A stretch of DNA of 64,000 nucleotides from Pseudomonas putida (GCF_028682475.1 NZ_JANHLE010000013.1:1-64000); one strand, 5' to 3'; numbered from the stretch's first letter, positions 49,177-58,784 are shown. Program-made: numbers and translations. Notes: a model not told the origin generated them from the letters alone.

Positions 49177-50439
49177 TTAGTCCTTTATCTTGTTCTTCCA
49201 GCCATCATTTCCAGGCAGCAGCAGGTTCAGGGCAATCGCCACCACCGCACACAGGGCGATGCCTTTGAGGCCCCAATCGTCCGGACCGGTACCGGTACCG
49301 ACCAGCACGCCGCCGATCCCGAACACCAGGGTCACCGAAACGATCACCAGGTTGCGTGCTTCGCCCAGATCGATCTTGTGGCGGATCATGGTGTTCATGC
49401 CCACTGCCGCAATCGAGCCGAACAGCAGACAGAGAATCCCGCCCATCACCGGCACCGGAATGCTCTGCAGCAAGGCGCCGAACTTGCCGATGAAAGCCAG
49501 GGTGATGGCGAAAATCGCCGCCCAGGTCATGATCTTCGGGTTGTAGTTCTTGGTCAGCATCACCGCGCCAGTGACTTCGGCGTAGGTGGTGTTAGGCGGG
49601 CCACCGAACAGGCCGGCCGTGGTGGTGGCGATGCCATCACCGAGCAGGGTGCGGTGCAGGCCGGGCTTTTTCAGGTAGTCGCGACCGGTCACGCTACCTA
49701 CCGCGATCACCCCGCCGATATGTTCGATCGCCGGCGCCAGGGCCACCGGCACGATGAACAGGATCGCCTGCCAGTTGAACGCCGGTGCAGTGAAGTGCGG
49801 CAAAGCCAGCCACGGTGCGGCGGCAATCTTGGCGGTATCGACCACACCGAAGTAGAACGACAGGCCAAAACCCACCAGCACACCGGCGATGATCGGCACC
49901 AGGCGGAAGATGCCCTTGCCGAACACGGCGACGATCAGGGTGGTCAGCAGTGCCGGCATGGAGATCATCATCGCCGTGCCGTACGGCAGCAGCTCGGTGC
50001 CATCGCCAGCCTTGCCCATCGCCATGTTGGCGGCAATCGGGGCCATGGCCAGGCCGATCGAGATGATCACCGGGCCGATCACCACAGGTGGCAGCAAGCG
50101 GTCGATGAAACCGGTGCCTTTGATCTTCACCGCAAGGCCGAGGAAGGTGTAGACGAAACCGGCCGCCATCACCCCGCCCATGGTCTCGGCCAGGCCGAAC
50201 TGGCCTTTGGCGAGAATGATCGGGGTGATGAAGGCGAAACTCGAAGCGAGGAACACCGGTACCTGACGGCCGGTGACTATCTGGAACAGCAGAGTTCCCA
50301 GACCTGCGGTGAACAGCGCGACATTCGGGTCGAGGCCGGTGATCAGCGGCATCAGCACCAGCGCGCCGAAGGCTACAAAGAGCATCTGCGCGCCGGAGAC
50401 GACCTGGCGCCAGAGCGGGTCGTTGAACTCATCCTGCAT
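49177..50439 (-). CDS. uraA: Uracil permease (uracil-xanthine permease family)
   Basis: A 420-residue NCS2 transporter with about 14 membrane segments. It starts MQDEFNDPLWRQVVSGAQMLFVAFGALVLMPLITGLDP. Motifs include VPVALAPAIEHIGGVIAVG with the substrate Glu, the GDGIATTTAGLFGGPPNTTYAEVTG loop, and the C-terminal NLVIVSVTLVFGIGG. It starts 2 bases after upp, an upp-uraA salvage operon. Confidence 0.94.
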   Translation of the reverse strand: MQDEFNDPLWRQVVSGAQMLFVAFGALVLMPLITGLDPNVALFTAGLGTLLFQIVTGRQVPVFLASSFAFITPIILAKGQFGLAETMGGVMAAGFVYTFLGLAVKIKGTGFIDRLLPPVVIGPVIISIGLAMAPIAANMAMGKAGDGTELLPYGTAMMISMPALLTTLIVAVFGKGIFRLVPIIAGVLVGFGLSFYFGVVDTAKIAAAPWLALPHFTAPAFNWQAILFIVPVALAPAIEHIGGVIAVGSVTGRDYLKKPGLHRTLLGDGIATTTAGLFGGPPNTTYAEVTGAVMLTKNYNPKIMTWAAIFAITLAFIGKFGALLQSIPVPVMGGILCLLFGSIAAVGMNTMIRHKIDLGEARNLVIVSVTLVFGIGGVLVGTGTGPDDWGLKGIALCAVVAIALNLLLPGNDGWKNKIKD

Positions 50440-50441
50440 GT

Positions 50442-51080
50442 TCAGGCGTCCTTCTGCTTGGTACCGAAGATCTTGTCACCGGCATCGCCCAGGCCCGGGA
50501 TGATGTAGCCATGCTCGTTCAGGCGCTCATCGATCGAAGCGGTGTAGATCTGCACGTCCGGGTGGGCCTTCTCGACCGTGTCGATACCTTCAGGCGCGGC
50601 AACCAGGACCATGGCGCGGATATCCTTGCATCCGGCTTTCTTCAGCAGGTCGATGGTGGCGACCATCGAGTTGCCGGTGGCCAGCATCGGGTCGATGATC
50701 AGCGCCAGGCGCTCGTCGATTTCCGGGGCGAGCTTTTCCAGGTAGGTGTGCGCTTCGAGGGTTTCCTCGTTGCGGGCAACGCCGACGGCGCTGACCTTGG
50801 CGCCTGGAATCAGGCTGAGCACGCCGTCGAGCATGCCGATACCGGCGCGCAGGATCGGTACTACAGTAATCTTCTTACCGGCGATTTTCTCGACCTGGAC
50901 CTTACCGCACCAGCCTTCGATCTCGTAAGTTTCGAGTGGCAGGTCTTGGGTGGCCTCGTAGGTCAGGAGCGTGCCGACTTCCTGGGCGAGTTCGCGGAAG
51001 TTCTTGGTGCTGATATCAGCGCGGCGCATCAGGCCGAGCTTGTGACGGATCAGCGGATGGCGGATCTCACGGGTAGGCAT
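50442..51080 (-). CDS. upp: Uracil phosphoribosyltransferase
   Basis: A 212-residue enzyme making UMP from uracil and PRPP. It has [37 protein letters not shown], the PRPP loop [12 protein letters not shown], and the C-terminal [20 protein letters not shown] 51080 matches the family start (MPTREIRHP). It is divergent from hpt and depends on the PRPP made by prs, which is also in this window. Confidence 0.97.
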   Translation of the reverse strand: MPTREIRHPLIRHKLGLMRRADISTKNFRELAQEVGTLLTYEATQDLPLETYEIEGWCGKVQVEKIAGKKITVVPILRAGIGMLDGVLSLIPGAKVSAVGVARNEETLEAHTYLEKLAPEIDERLALIIDPMLATGNSMVATIDLLKKAGCKDIRAMVLVAAPEGIDTVEKAHPDVQIYTASIDERLNEHGYIIPGLGDAGDKIFGTKQKDA

Positions 51081-51243
51081 AGGGAAAGCTCCGGGGGCGG
51101 GCAAAAAAACCGCGGTAGATTAATCTATTCAGCCGTGTGTGTCCTATAGGCATTCTGGACGTTAGTCCATAAATGCTTGATCTGACGCCCCCGGATGCGT
51201 ACCTTTGCCCGCTTTTCTCATTTGCAGCCCCCTGGAGAGCGCC

Positions 51244-51801
51244 ATGTCCGCTGATCTCGAGCATATCCGTCAAGTCATGCGAGAGGCTGACTGCCTGTAC
51301 AACGAAGCCGAAGTAGAGGCCGCCATTGCCCGCGTTGGCGCGCAGATCAGCGAAGTGCTGGCCGAAAGCAACCCGGTGGTGTTCTGCGTGATGAACGGTG
51401 GCCTGATTTTCGCCGGCAAGCTGCTGACGCACCTGCAGTTCCCGCTGGAGTCGTCCTACCTGCACGCCACCCGCTACCGCAATCAGACCAGCGGTGGTGA
51501 TCTGTTCTGGAAAGCCAAGCCGGAAGTCTCGTTCATTGACCGCGACGTGCTGATCATCGACGACATCCTCGACGAAGGGCACACCCTCAGCGCCATCATC
51601 GATTTCTGCAAGCACTCCGGCGCCCGCGCCGTGCACACTGCGGTGTTGATCGACAAGGATCACGACCGCAAAGCCAGTGCCGAGCTCAAGGCTGATTTCT
51701 GTGGTCTGAGCTGCGTTGACCGCTACGTGTTCGGTTATGGCATGGACTACAAGGGCTACTGGCGCAACGCCAATGGGATCTTCGCTGTAAAAGGACTCTA
51801 A
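51244..51801 (+). CDS. hpt: Hypoxanthine-guanine phosphoribosyltransferase
   Basis: A 185-residue purine salvage enzyme. The PRPP loop is VLIIDDILDEGHTLSA; CVMNGGLIFAGKLL and the C-terminal VDRYVFGYGMDYKGYWRN complete the site. Its ATG has TGGAGAGCGCC upstream. A REP pair follows the stop. Confidence 0.94.
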   Translation: MSADLEHIRQVMREADCLYNEAEVEAAIARVGAQISEVLAESNPVVFCVMNGGLIFAGKLLTHLQFPLESSYLHATRYRNQTSGGDLFWKAKPEVSFIDRDVLIIDDILDEGHTLSAIIDFCKHSGARAVHTAVLIDKDHDRKASAELKADFCGLSCVDRYVFGYGMDYKGYWRNANGIFAVKGL

Positions 51802-51808
51802 GGACTGA

Positions 51809-51873
51809 TCGCGGGGCAAGCCCGCTCCCACAGGTTGGATATGACCTCTGTGGGAGCGGGCTTGCCCCGCGAT
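51809..51873. repeat. Inverted REP pair
   Basis: Two facing GCGGGGCAAGCCCGC-type units are 16 bases apart, following hpt. Confidence 0.9.
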
Positions 51874-51920
51874 GGCGTGATCCCATGCTAGAGTGCCAGG
51901 CCGCCCCCAAGGAGCCTGAC

Positions 51921-52388
51921 ATGCGTGCAATTGTCCCCTTTCTGCTGCTACTGAGCATGCCCCTGGCTGCTGCCCCGCTACACAGTCAGTTCCTGCCTCC
52001 GGACGATCTGGCGCTACGCCAGGAAGCCCCCGAAGCCCAGCAGTTGCTGCAGGTCACCGACTATTCGGTGGTGGTGGGCAATCAGCGTCAATCCAACCAG
52101 CAGCCGATCCCGGTCACCTCCCCTTTGATCCTGCGTCTGAAGGGCAAGCCCCTGAGCAAGGGCGCCACGGTCAGCCAGGTGCTGATCAGTTTCGATGTCG
52201 AGAGCAAGAGCCTGAAAAAGCCGGTGTTCGATGACAAACGCAAGGTCCTGAGCCTGAACTACCCGATCAGTCAGTACCCGGTAATCGTCGACCTGCTGCG
52301 CAACAACACGGTCTATGTGCAATTTCTCAGTTATGCCAACGGCCACGTCTGGGCCGATGTGCATACCGGGGCCGTACGCGCGCGTTGA
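51921..52388 (+). CDS. Exported hypothetical protein, 155 aa
   Basis: A 155-residue protein with a signal peptide (RAIVPFLLLLSMPLAAAPLHS). The mature part is polar and strand-rich (YSVVVGNQRQSNQQPIPVTSPLILRLKG, VIVDLLRNNTVYVQFLSYANGHVWADVHTG). Likely periplasmic. AAGGAG precedes the ATG at the right spacing. The gene lies between hpt and the PA4642-like gene. I do not recognise a named domain. Confidence 0.85.
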   Translation: MRAIVPFLLLLSMPLAAAPLHSQFLPPDDLALRQEAPEAQQLLQVTDYSVVVGNQRQSNQQPIPVTSPLILRLKGKPLSKGATVSQVLISFDVESKSLKKPVFDDKRKVLSLNYPISQYPVIVDLLRNNTVYVQFLSYANGHVWADVHTGAVRAR

Positions 52389-52458
52389 GTGGCGGTGCCG
52401 GGCAGGGGTAAACTGCCGGCCCGTGAAAATGTCCGTGATGGTTCAGTTGGAGTCGGCA

Positions 52459-52746
52459 ATGCGTAAAGACAAGAAGCAAGTGATTGGGGATGAGATCAGC
52501 GACGAGTACGTCAAATCCTTCCTGCAGTTCGAACCGGCGGATGCCACTTCACCTTCGCTGCACAAACTGATCAAGGCCTATCGTGGCCTGCGCATCGACG
52601 ACTTCGAACGCTTTGTCGGTTTCTTCGTCGAGGCCGGCCTGGATCTGGACGGTAAAGACGAGCAGGGCAAGACCTTCGTCGATCAGATCCGCGACCAGCG
52701 CAACGCGGCCGAGTACATCGAGATCATCGACAAGGCCCGCGGCTGA
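52459..52746 (+). CDS. PA4642-family small protein
   Basis: A 95-residue acidic cytoplasmic protein starting MRKDKKQVIGDEISDEYVKSF. The middle RIDDFERFVGFFVEAGLDLDGKDEQGKTF resembles the pseudomonad PA4642 family. The ATG at 52459 has GGAG ahead. A very strong terminator follows 14 bases after the stop. Function unknown. Confidence 0.85.
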   Translation: MRKDKKQVIGDEISDEYVKSFLQFEPADATSPSLHKLIKAYRGLRIDDFERFVGFFVEAGLDLDGKDEQGKTFVDQIRDQRNAAEYIEIIDKARG

Positions 52747-52760
52747 TTGTCCTGAGCCCA

Positions 52761-52791
52761 TAAAAAAACGCCCCGAAGGGCGTTTTTTTAT
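52761..52791. terminator. Bidirectional terminator
   Basis: AAAAAAACGCCC and GGGCGTTTTTTT pair with a CGAA loop. It ends both the PA4642-like gene and the convergent mqo. Confidence 0.92.
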
Positions 52792-52800
52792 GCCGGTGCG

Positions 52801-54306
52801 TTACGCGTAGTGCTGCGCCGGGCTGTTTTCGACCAGGCCCAGGACCTCGTCGTTGTGCGCGCTGATCTTGTGATAAAGCGCAGCGTCGGCGGCCAGGACC
52901 TTTTCCCGGGCCGGGAAAATTTCCTTGAGCTTGGCTGCCCAGGCACCCTTGGTCTGCTCGGGGAAGCAGCGTTCGATCAGCTCAAGCATGATCGAAACCG
53001 TCACCGAAGCACCCGGCGAGGCGCCCAGCAGGGCGGCCAGGGTGCCGTCCTTGGCCGCTACCAGTTCGGTACCGAACTGCAGGATGCCGCCTTTTTTCGG
53101 GTCTTTCTTGATGATCTGCACGCGCTGGCCGGCCACTTCCAGGCGCCAGTCCTCGGCTTTCGCCTCGGGGTAGAAGCGGCGCAGCGAGTCCAGACGCTGT
53201 TCCATCGACTGCATCACTTCGCTGACCAGGTACTTGGTCAGGTCCATGTTGTCGCGGGCCACCGCGAGCATCGGGCCGATGTTGCCCATGCGTACCGACA
53301 GCGGCAGGTCGAGGAACGAGCCGTGCTTGAGGAACTTGGTGGTAAAGCCGGCATACGGGCCGAACAGCAGCGAGGTCTTGCCGTCGACGACGCGGGTGTC
53401 CAGGTGCGGCACAGACATCGGCGGCGAACCGACCGCGGCCTGGCTGTACACCTTGGCCTGGTGCTTCTTGACCACTTCCGGGTTGTCGCAGCGCAGCCAT
53501 TGGCCGCTGACCGGGAAGCCGCCAAAGCCTTTGCTCTCTTCGATGCCCGACTGCTGCAGCAGCGGCAGGGCCGCGCCACCGGCGCCGAGGAAGACGAAGC
53601 GGGCGTTGACTTCACGGCTGCTGCCGCTGTTGACGTCCTTGATGCTGACGGTCCAGCCACTGCCGTTACGGCGCAGGCCGGTGACCCGCTTGCAGTACTT
53701 GACCTGGGCATCCGGCGCGCTGGCCAGGTGCTTGAGCAGTTTGTTGGTCAGGGTGCCGAAGTTGACGTCGGTGCCTTTCATGACACGGGTGGCGGCGATT
53801 TTCTGGTCGGCAGGGCGACCCGGCATCATCAGCGGCATCCACTCGCTCATCAGCGCTTTGTCTTCGGTGTATTCCATCTCGCTGAAGGCGTGATGCTGCT
53901 TGAGCAGCTCGAAGCGCTTCTTGAGGAAATCGACGCCTTTGTCACCTTCGACGTAGCTCAGGTGCGGGACCGGGTTGATGAACGCCCGTGGCGAGCTGAA
54001 CGCGCCTTTTTTGCTCAGGTAGGCCCAGAACTGCCGGGACACCTCGAACTGGGTGTTGATGTGCACCGCTTTCTTGATGTCGATGCTACCGTCGGCAGCC
54101 TGCGGCGTGTAGTTCAGTTCACACAGTCCGGCATGGCCGGTCCCGGCGTTGTTCCACGGGTTGGAACTTTCCGCGGCACCCGAATCCATCAACTCGACGA
54201 CTTCCAGCTTGATCGCCGGGTCGAGTTCCTTGAGCAGTACGGCCAGGGTGGCACTCATGATGCCTGCCCCTACCAGTACTACATCGACTGCTTCGTTCTG
54301 CGCCAT
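52801..54306 (-). CDS. mqo: Malate:quinone oxidoreductase
   Basis: A 501-residue membrane-associated FAD enzyme oxidising malate to oxaloacetate with quinone reduction, in place of malate dehydrogenase. The FAD motif is [17 protein letters not shown]. Signatures include [22 protein letters not shown] and the [18 protein letters not shown] loop. The C-terminal [26 protein letters not shown] is typical. It ends in a terminator shared with the opposing gene. Confidence 0.95.
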   Translation of the reverse strand: MAQNEAVDVVLVGAGIMSATLAVLLKELDPAIKLEVVELMDSGAAESSNPWNNAGTGHAGLCELNYTPQAADGSIDIKKAVHINTQFEVSRQFWAYLSKKGAFSSPRAFINPVPHLSYVEGDKGVDFLKKRFELLKQHHAFSEMEYTEDKALMSEWMPLMMPGRPADQKIAATRVMKGTDVNFGTLTNKLLKHLASAPDAQVKYCKRVTGLRRNGSGWTVSIKDVNSGSSREVNARFVFLGAGGAALPLLQQSGIEESKGFGGFPVSGQWLRCDNPEVVKKHQAKVYSQAAVGSPPMSVPHLDTRVVDGKTSLLFGPYAGFTTKFLKHGSFLDLPLSVRMGNIGPMLAVARDNMDLTKYLVSEVMQSMEQRLDSLRRFYPEAKAEDWRLEVAGQRVQIIKKDPKKGGILQFGTELVAAKDGTLAALLGASPGASVTVSIMLELIERCFPEQTKGAWAAKLKEIFPAREKVLAADAALYHKISAHNDEVLGLVENSPAQHYA

Positions 54307-55056
54307 TTAACGCGTCTCCAAAATCTACAGCACCAAATTGACAGCATAGGATCTCTGGCTTGGCCAGGATCGCCATGTCCGATTCTTCGCAGTTTTTGCA
54401 ACTTCAGCGGACACCGCCAAACGGGCTTTGCGTTGCCTATGAACGCATTTTAAGGCCGGTGCGGCAATTCGACTTATGGTCAAGGTGTCCGTCGTGCGTT
54501 ATGGACCGGCCTCAGGCACTCATCCAGGATGCGCGCTGTTGCCAGCTGTTCAGGGCTGTTCGGGACACTTTAGGTGCTTTTGCACATGCCAGACTGTTCA
54601 TTGCTCGCCACACTCTCGTGAAGTTGTGAAAACCCGTTTTTTCACGCTCTTTTGGAGTCGTGAACCTCAAAATGGGCTGCGCGATGGCAGACCCGGCAGG
54701 TTCAGGCAGAGCAGAGGGCCGAATATTGCAGGCACACTGGCTGGTGCAAGACCTGTGTGGAAGGCTCTCTGTGGGCGGTGCGGAGGATGCCGATGGTCAA
54801 CATTGGCGGTGCTGCGAGGCCCGATCAGGAGACGTCCTTATAATCGGGGGGAGATTATAACGATGTCTCGGGCAGAAATGATCTTTATTAGCGACTTTTA
54901 TTGATGCACGGTTCTTGGCCACCAGATGATCAAACGATTGCGGCCGCGAACTGACGGCGCTTGCGCCTGTCTTATTCGCTAATGGCACGGCGATGGCTGG
55001 GCCGCGTCGTGCTGGTTATACTGGCGGCCTTTGCTGCCTATTCTGGAGAGATGAGC
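54307..55056. other. 750-base gap, no convincing gene
   Basis: The sequence between mqo and the YajG-like gene contains only weak open frames (54476-54904, 54660-54860) with erratic composition and no family resemblance. Inside are an AGGCCGGT/ACCGGCCT inverted repeat near 54450-54512, a hairpin near 54625-54650, and the strong palindrome at 54831-54867. A small RNA, a long mqo leader or a lost gene are all possible. Confidence 0.4.
54831..54867. promoter_or_regulatory. Imperfect palindrome, 15-base arms
   Basis: GACGTCCTTATAATC and GATTATAACGATGTC mirror each other with two mismatches around GGGGGGA. Each arm contains TATAAT. It could be an operator with opposed -10 elements. Confidence 0.5.
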
Positions 55057-55641
55057 ATGTTGCAACGTTTGTTGTTCGGTTTGATCGCGGTGACCAGTCT
55101 GACCCTGGCCGGTTGTGCCCACAGCCCGCAACAACTCAGCCCGCAACCGAAACTCACCGCTCAGCTCGCGCCGGTCGGTCATGGCCAGCCGGTGGTGGTC
55201 AAGGTGGTCGATGGCCGTGCTTCGCAAACCCTGGGCACCCGTGGTGGCCTGTACCCGGAAACCAGCGCCATCACCGTGACTGGCAACGATATCCTGCCGA
55301 AGCTGCAAGCCCAGGCTGAAGCCGCTGTGCGCCTGCTGGGCTTCACCCCGACGCCAAACGCCTACAACGCGCCGCAGCTGACCGTGACCCTGGCCGAGCT
55401 GAAGTACCAGTCGCCCAAAGAAGGCATGTACGTGACGGAAGCCACCATCGGTGCAACCTTCAAAGCTGACGTGTCCAATGCCAACCGTCGCTACAGCGGC
55501 CGTTATGGTGCGTCCCTCGACCAACGCTTCGGCATGGCGCCCAACCAGGAAACCAACACCAAGCTGGTAGGCGACGTCCTCAGTGACGCCCTGACCCGTT
55601 TGTTCAAGGACCAGGCCATCGGCCAGATCCTGGGCGAGTAA
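55057..55641 (+). CDS. YajG-family lipoprotein
   Basis: A 194-residue lipoprotein with lipobox LAGC (Cys19) after LQRLLFGLIAVTSLT. The mature part has PVVVKVVDGRASQTLGTRGGLYPETSAI and a C-terminal VLSDALTRLFKDQAIGQIL helix, as in YajG. The family is outer-membrane associated with unknown function. The ATG at 55057 has GGAG eight bases ahead. The ATG at 55051 is only two bases from the same site. Confidence 0.85.
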   Translation: MLQRLLFGLIAVTSLTLAGCAHSPQQLSPQPKLTAQLAPVGHGQPVVVKVVDGRASQTLGTRGGLYPETSAITVTGNDILPKLQAQAEAAVRLLGFTPTPNAYNAPQLTVTLAELKYQSPKEGMYVTEATIGATFKADVSNANRRYSGRYGASLDQRFGMAPNQETNTKLVGDVLSDALTRLFKDQAIGQILGE

Positions 55642-55663
55642 GCCGGGCCGTTCGACTACAAAC

Positions 55664-55703
55664 AAAAGCCCGATGGTTGCACTGCAGCCATCGGGCTTTT
55701 TGG
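55664..55703. terminator. Terminator between convergent genes
   Basis: AAAAGCCCGATGG and CCATCGGGCTTTT pair with a TTGCACTGCAG loop, followed by TTGG. Confidence 0.85.
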
Positions 55704-55712
55704 TTTCTGGCT

Positions 55713-55919
55713 TCAGGCCGCTTCGACGTAGAAGTCCAGCACGCTGATGCCGGTCTGGCCATCGACCTCGGGCAGGTCGTCGTGGGCATGCCCGCCCAGG
55801 GCGCAGTACACCAGCCATTGGCGGTCCTGAACATTGAAGGCCAGGCCATCGATCAAGGCCTGCTGCTCGTCGCTCTGGGCGATCAGGTAGAGGCGGTCCT
55901 GGTTTTCGGCGTGCAGCAT
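55713..55919 (-). CDS. Small hypothetical protein, 68 aa
   Basis: A 68-residue protein starting MLHAENQDRLYLIAQSDEQQ. It is acidic, with WLVYCALGGHAHDDLPEVDG in the second half. Ribosome site CCGGAGC at the correct spacing and a shared terminator downstream support it as a gene. The longer frame up to 56378 crosses another gene and is not supported. Function unknown. Confidence 0.7.
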   Translation of the reverse strand: MLHAENQDRLYLIAQSDEQQALIDGLAFNVQDRQWLVYCALGGHAHDDLPEVDGQTGISVLDFYVEAA

Positions 55920-56087
55920 GACAAGCTCCGGTCCATTGCGAAGGCCGCTAGGGTGGACTGTGTTGATGACGAACGTATGACGGCGGGAATTATCGTCGTT
56001 TGTCGCAAAGGGCAGGAATACCCGCGGCGCTTGGGTAGAATGCGCGCCGTGTCGAGTGTTTCGATGTACTTCTTTTGAGGTTCTGCG

Positions 56088-56348
56088 ATGTCGTTGCAAG
56101 TGATCTGGGGGCTGTTTGCCGCCCATCCGGCCAAGCTGATCAACCTGCTGGCCCTGGTGCTGACCTGTCCTGGCGGGCTGTTGCTGCACAGCGCCCGGCG
56201 TCGTGCGGCGCAAACCCTGGCCGGTATGGCCGCCGATGAAGCGGTGGTCGATGGCATGAGCCTGCGCATCAACCGCTTTTATTACATCCTCGGCTTTGCC
56301 TTCCTGGCATTGGCCTTGTTGCTCTCCTGGTTCAGTACCTGGGTTTGA
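56088..56348 (+). CDS. Small membrane protein, 86 aa, two membrane segments
   Basis: An 86-residue protein with hydrophobic segments at about 5-34 (IWGLFAAHPAKLINLLALVLTCPGGLLL) and 64-85 (YYILGFAFLALALLLSWFSTWV), joined by a loop with RRRAAQTLAGMAADEAVVDGM. TTTTGAGGTTCTGCG supplies the ribosome site. I do not recognise the family. A REP pair follows. Confidence 0.75.
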   Translation: MSLQVIWGLFAAHPAKLINLLALVLTCPGGLLLHSARRRAAQTLAGMAADEAVVDGMSLRINRFYYILGFAFLALALLLSWFSTWV

Positions 56349-56355
56349 ACCGTAA

Positions 56356-56415
56356 TCGCGGGGCAAGCCCGCTCCCACCGCAGTTAGTCCTGTGGGAGCG
56401 GGCTTGCCCCGCGAT
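56356..56415. repeat. Inverted REP pair
   Basis: Two facing GCGGGGCAAGCCCGC-type units are about 11 bases apart, between convergent genes. Confidence 0.9.
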
Positions 56416-56417
56416 GA

Positions 56418-57581
56418 TCAAAGCGCCAACCCGGCTTTAACCCGGTACTGATTACGCACCGGCGTCGCATACTGCTGCACCAGGTACGGCTGCTGCTCGA
56501 CCGGGCAGGCATCCAGGCGGCGCTGCCATTCGGCCTGGGCGCGGGCCAGTTCATCGGCCGGGAACACCTTGGCCGCCGCCGGCACTTCCAGCGCAGGATC
56601 GGCCTCGGCCCATTGCGCATAGGCCAGGTAATGCACCGGGAACAACCGGTAACCGCCGAGAATCTGCCGATCGATTTCCGCCGCCAGTTGCTTGGTGTCC
56701 TCGAAGAACGCCGTCACCGGCGGGGCGAAGTTGATGTGCACCCGTCCCTTATAGCCGGTGATGCCCTGGGCAATGCTGATGTCGTCTTCCCCCGGCGCCT
56801 TGGTGTAGCTGCCGGTGGTGGCGCGGATGTACAGCTCGCGGGCCTTGGCCTGATCGCACGGGTCGTACTCGTAGCTGATCGATACCGGGCTCAGGTTCAG
56901 CGACTGGATCACCGCCCCGAACGGCTCGTCCTTACGGCTCATGTGGAACATTTTCAGGATTGCCGAATCGGTGCGATCGTCACCATCCTTGGCCCGGCCT
57001 TCAGCCTGGGCGATCCAGATCGACGCACCGTCGTTGCGGATCGAATGGTTGATGTAGGCTGAAAGCAGTTGGTAGGCCGCCAGTTTTTCCCGGCGTCCGC
57101 TGATCGAGCGGTGGACGATGAAGCTCTTGTTCAGGCGCATCATGTCGCTGACGAACGGCTTTTGCAGCAGGTTGTCGCCAATGGCGATCCGCGGCGTTGG
57201 CAGGCCGGCGTGGTACACCGCGTAATTGACGAACGCAGGGTCCATGACGATGTCACGGTGGTTGGCCAGGAACAGGTAAGCGGTGCCGGACTTGAGTTGC
57301 TCGACGCCGGTGTAGGTCACGCCGTCGGTGGCCCGTTCGATGGTATGGTCGACGTAGTACTCGACCTTGTCCTGCAGGGTCGAAACGCAACTGACACCGG
57401 CAAACTCTTTACGCAGGCGCCTGGCGATCAGCGGCTTGAGCAGCCAGCCGAACGCTCCGGCCATGCGCGGGAAGCGGAAGTGGGTGAGGATATCGAGGAA
57501 TGCCGGGTCGCTGAGCAGGCGTGCCAGAACGGCAGGGACCTCAGCGTCGTCGTACGGTCGGATGGCATCGAATTCGCCCAT
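56418..57581 (-). CDS. Glycerolipid acyltransferase (PlsC-like)
   Basis: A 387-residue acyltransferase. The HxxxxD motif lies in FLANHRDIVMDPAFVNYA (about residue 120) and a second substrate block in SIWIAQAEGRAKDGDDRTDSAILKMF. It resembles the larger glycerol acyltransferase family of gamma-proteobacteria, rather than the 250-aa PlsC. Two ATGs are adjacent (57584, 57581). I chose the second because the AGAGAG ribosome site is too close to the first. The acceptor is not known. Confidence 0.85.
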   Translation of the reverse strand: MGEFDAIRPYDDAEVPAVLARLLSDPAFLDILTHFRFPRMAGAFGWLLKPLIARRLRKEFAGVSCVSTLQDKVEYYVDHTIERATDGVTYTGVEQLKSGTAYLFLANHRDIVMDPAFVNYAVYHAGLPTPRIAIGDNLLQKPFVSDMMRLNKSFIVHRSISGRREKLAAYQLLSAYINHSIRNDGASIWIAQAEGRAKDGDDRTDSAILKMFHMSRKDEPFGAVIQSLNLSPVSISYEYDPCDQAKARELYIRATTGSYTKAPGEDDISIAQGITGYKGRVHINFAPPVTAFFEDTKQLAAEIDRQILGGYRLFPVHYLAYAQWAEADPALEVPAAAKVFPADELARAQAEWQRRLDACPVEQQPYLVQQYATPVRNQYRVKAGLAL

Positions 57582-57705
57582 CATGCTCTCTTGTTGGAAA
57601 CGGCTAGGGTAATAGGTAGGGCCGGGGTTCGAAAAACGGCTCGAACACGCGCAGGTCCTGTAAATAGACCGGCAATTATACGCACAAGTCACTCGGGAGG
57701 CCGCG

Positions 57706-57888
57706 ATGCTGGAAACTGCGATCTACGATTGTCCCTATTGTGGTGAAGAAGTCGAAACGACGGTGGACCTGTCTGGCGGTGACCAGGAATACATCGAGGA
57801 CTGCCAGGTCTGCTGCAAGCCGATCAGATTCGTGCTTCAGGTGCATGGCGAGGAATGGATGCTGGACGTTTACGGTGAGAATGACTGA
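57706..57888 (+). CDS. CPXCG-motif cysteine-rich protein
   Basis: A 60-residue small protein with CPYCG and CQVCC pairs that form a likely zinc ribbon. The tail (FVLQVHGEEWMLDVYGEND) is conserved in the family. ATG 57706 has GGGAGG ahead. It overlaps the next gene by one base (TGATG). The pair is common in pseudomonads. Function unknown. Confidence 0.88.
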   Translation: MLETAIYDCPYCGEEVETTVDLSGGDQEYIEDCQVCCKPIRFVLQVHGEEWMLDVYGEND

Positions 57889-58148
57889 TGCAGCGAATCT
57901 ATGATCCGGAAAACCTGCTGGAAGCTGAAATGCTGATCGGCATGCTCGCCAGTGAAGGTATCCAGGTGCACCTGGTGGGTCGTGACCTGATGGGGGCCAT
58001 CGGCGACTTGCCGGTGCACGGCCTGCTGGGCCTGGCGGTCGCCGATGAACAGGCCGACTGCGCACGCCAGCTGATCGCCGCGTACAATACTGCCCAGCCA
58101 CTTGCGGGCGACGAACCGGAGAACATTCCCGGAACCCTGATTTGCTAG
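57888..58148 (+). CDS. DUF2007 (putative signal-transducing) protein
   Basis: An 86-residue protein with the DUF2007 layout: RIYDPENLLEAEMLIGMLASEGIQVHLVG, a helix then strand, and LGLAVADEQADCARQLI. The start overlaps the preceding stop by one base (TGATG), so translation is coupled. yedK follows after 12 bases, giving a likely three-gene operon. Confidence 0.88.
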   Translation: MQRIYDPENLLEAEMLIGMLASEGIQVHLVGRDLMGAIGDLPVHGLLGLAVADEQADCARQLIAAYNTAQPLAGDEPENIPGTLIC

Positions 58149-58160
58149 GTTTTTGCCCTC

Positions 58161-58784
58161 ATGTGTGGACGTTATGCGCTGTTTCGCTGGTCTCCCGCCT
58201 TTGCTGCGTTGCCGGGATTTCCCGGTGATCAGCAGGCGCAATGGAATATCTCCCCTGGCGCCCAGGTGCTGATCCAGCGCCGCCTCGAAGCGGGCCAGCT
58301 GGAGCTGGCGCGGGCCCGCTGGGGGCTGACCCCGGCCTGGCTCACCGACTTGTCACGCACGCCCGCTCATGCCCGGGCCGAAACCCTGGCCGAGCAACCG
58401 ATGTTTCGCGAGGCGTTTCGCCTGCGCCGTTGCCTGATGCCGGCCAACGGCTTTTATGAATGGCGCGGCACCCAGCGCAAGCGCCCCTATTGGCTGACGC
58501 CGGGGGAGGGCTCTTCGTTGTTCTTTGCGGCAATCTGGGAGGCGTATCCGGTGCAGGATCAGGTCTGGTTGAGCACCGCCGTGGTGACCCAGGCGGCGGT
58601 GAATCAGCGGCGGCCGCTGATGCTCGATGCGGCAGGGCAGGCCGCCTGGCTCGATCCTGAGACGCCAGTGGCGCGCTTGTACGAGCTGCTGGCGAGCAGC
58701 CAGGCCCCGCTGCGGGAGCGGGTGCTGGCCAATTTCGTCAATGATCCCAACCTCAATGGGCCGGAGTGCCTGACCCCGGCTTAA
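58161..58784 (+). CDS. yedK: SOS response-associated protein YedK (HMCES-like)
   Basis: A 207-residue SRAP-domain protein. Catalytic Cys2 follows the initiator Met (MCGRYALF), and the protein has NISPG, RARWGL, PANGFYEW with Glu, and the later histidine region. The family shields abasic sites in single-stranded DNA by forming a thiazolidine crosslink. I see no clear LexA box immediately upstream, since it is the last gene of an operon. Confidence 0.93.
   Translation: MCGRYALFRWSPAFAALPGFPGDQQAQWNISPGAQVLIQRRLEAGQLELARARWGLTPAWLTDLSRTPAHARAETLAEQPMFREAFRLRRCLMPANGFYEWRGTQRKRPYWLTPGEGSSLFFAAIWEAYPVQDQVWLSTAVVTQAAVNQRRPLMLDAAGQAAWLDPETPVARLYELLASSQAPLRERVLANFVNDPNLNGPECLTPA

Noticed and set aside
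52810..54453. 547-codon open frame on plus
   Set aside because: It is antisense to mqo and has no recognisable domain.
54476..54904. 142-codon frame in the mqo upstream gap
   Set aside because: The composition is erratic (Cys/Arg/Gly-rich), the start has no ribosome site, and there is no family resemblance.
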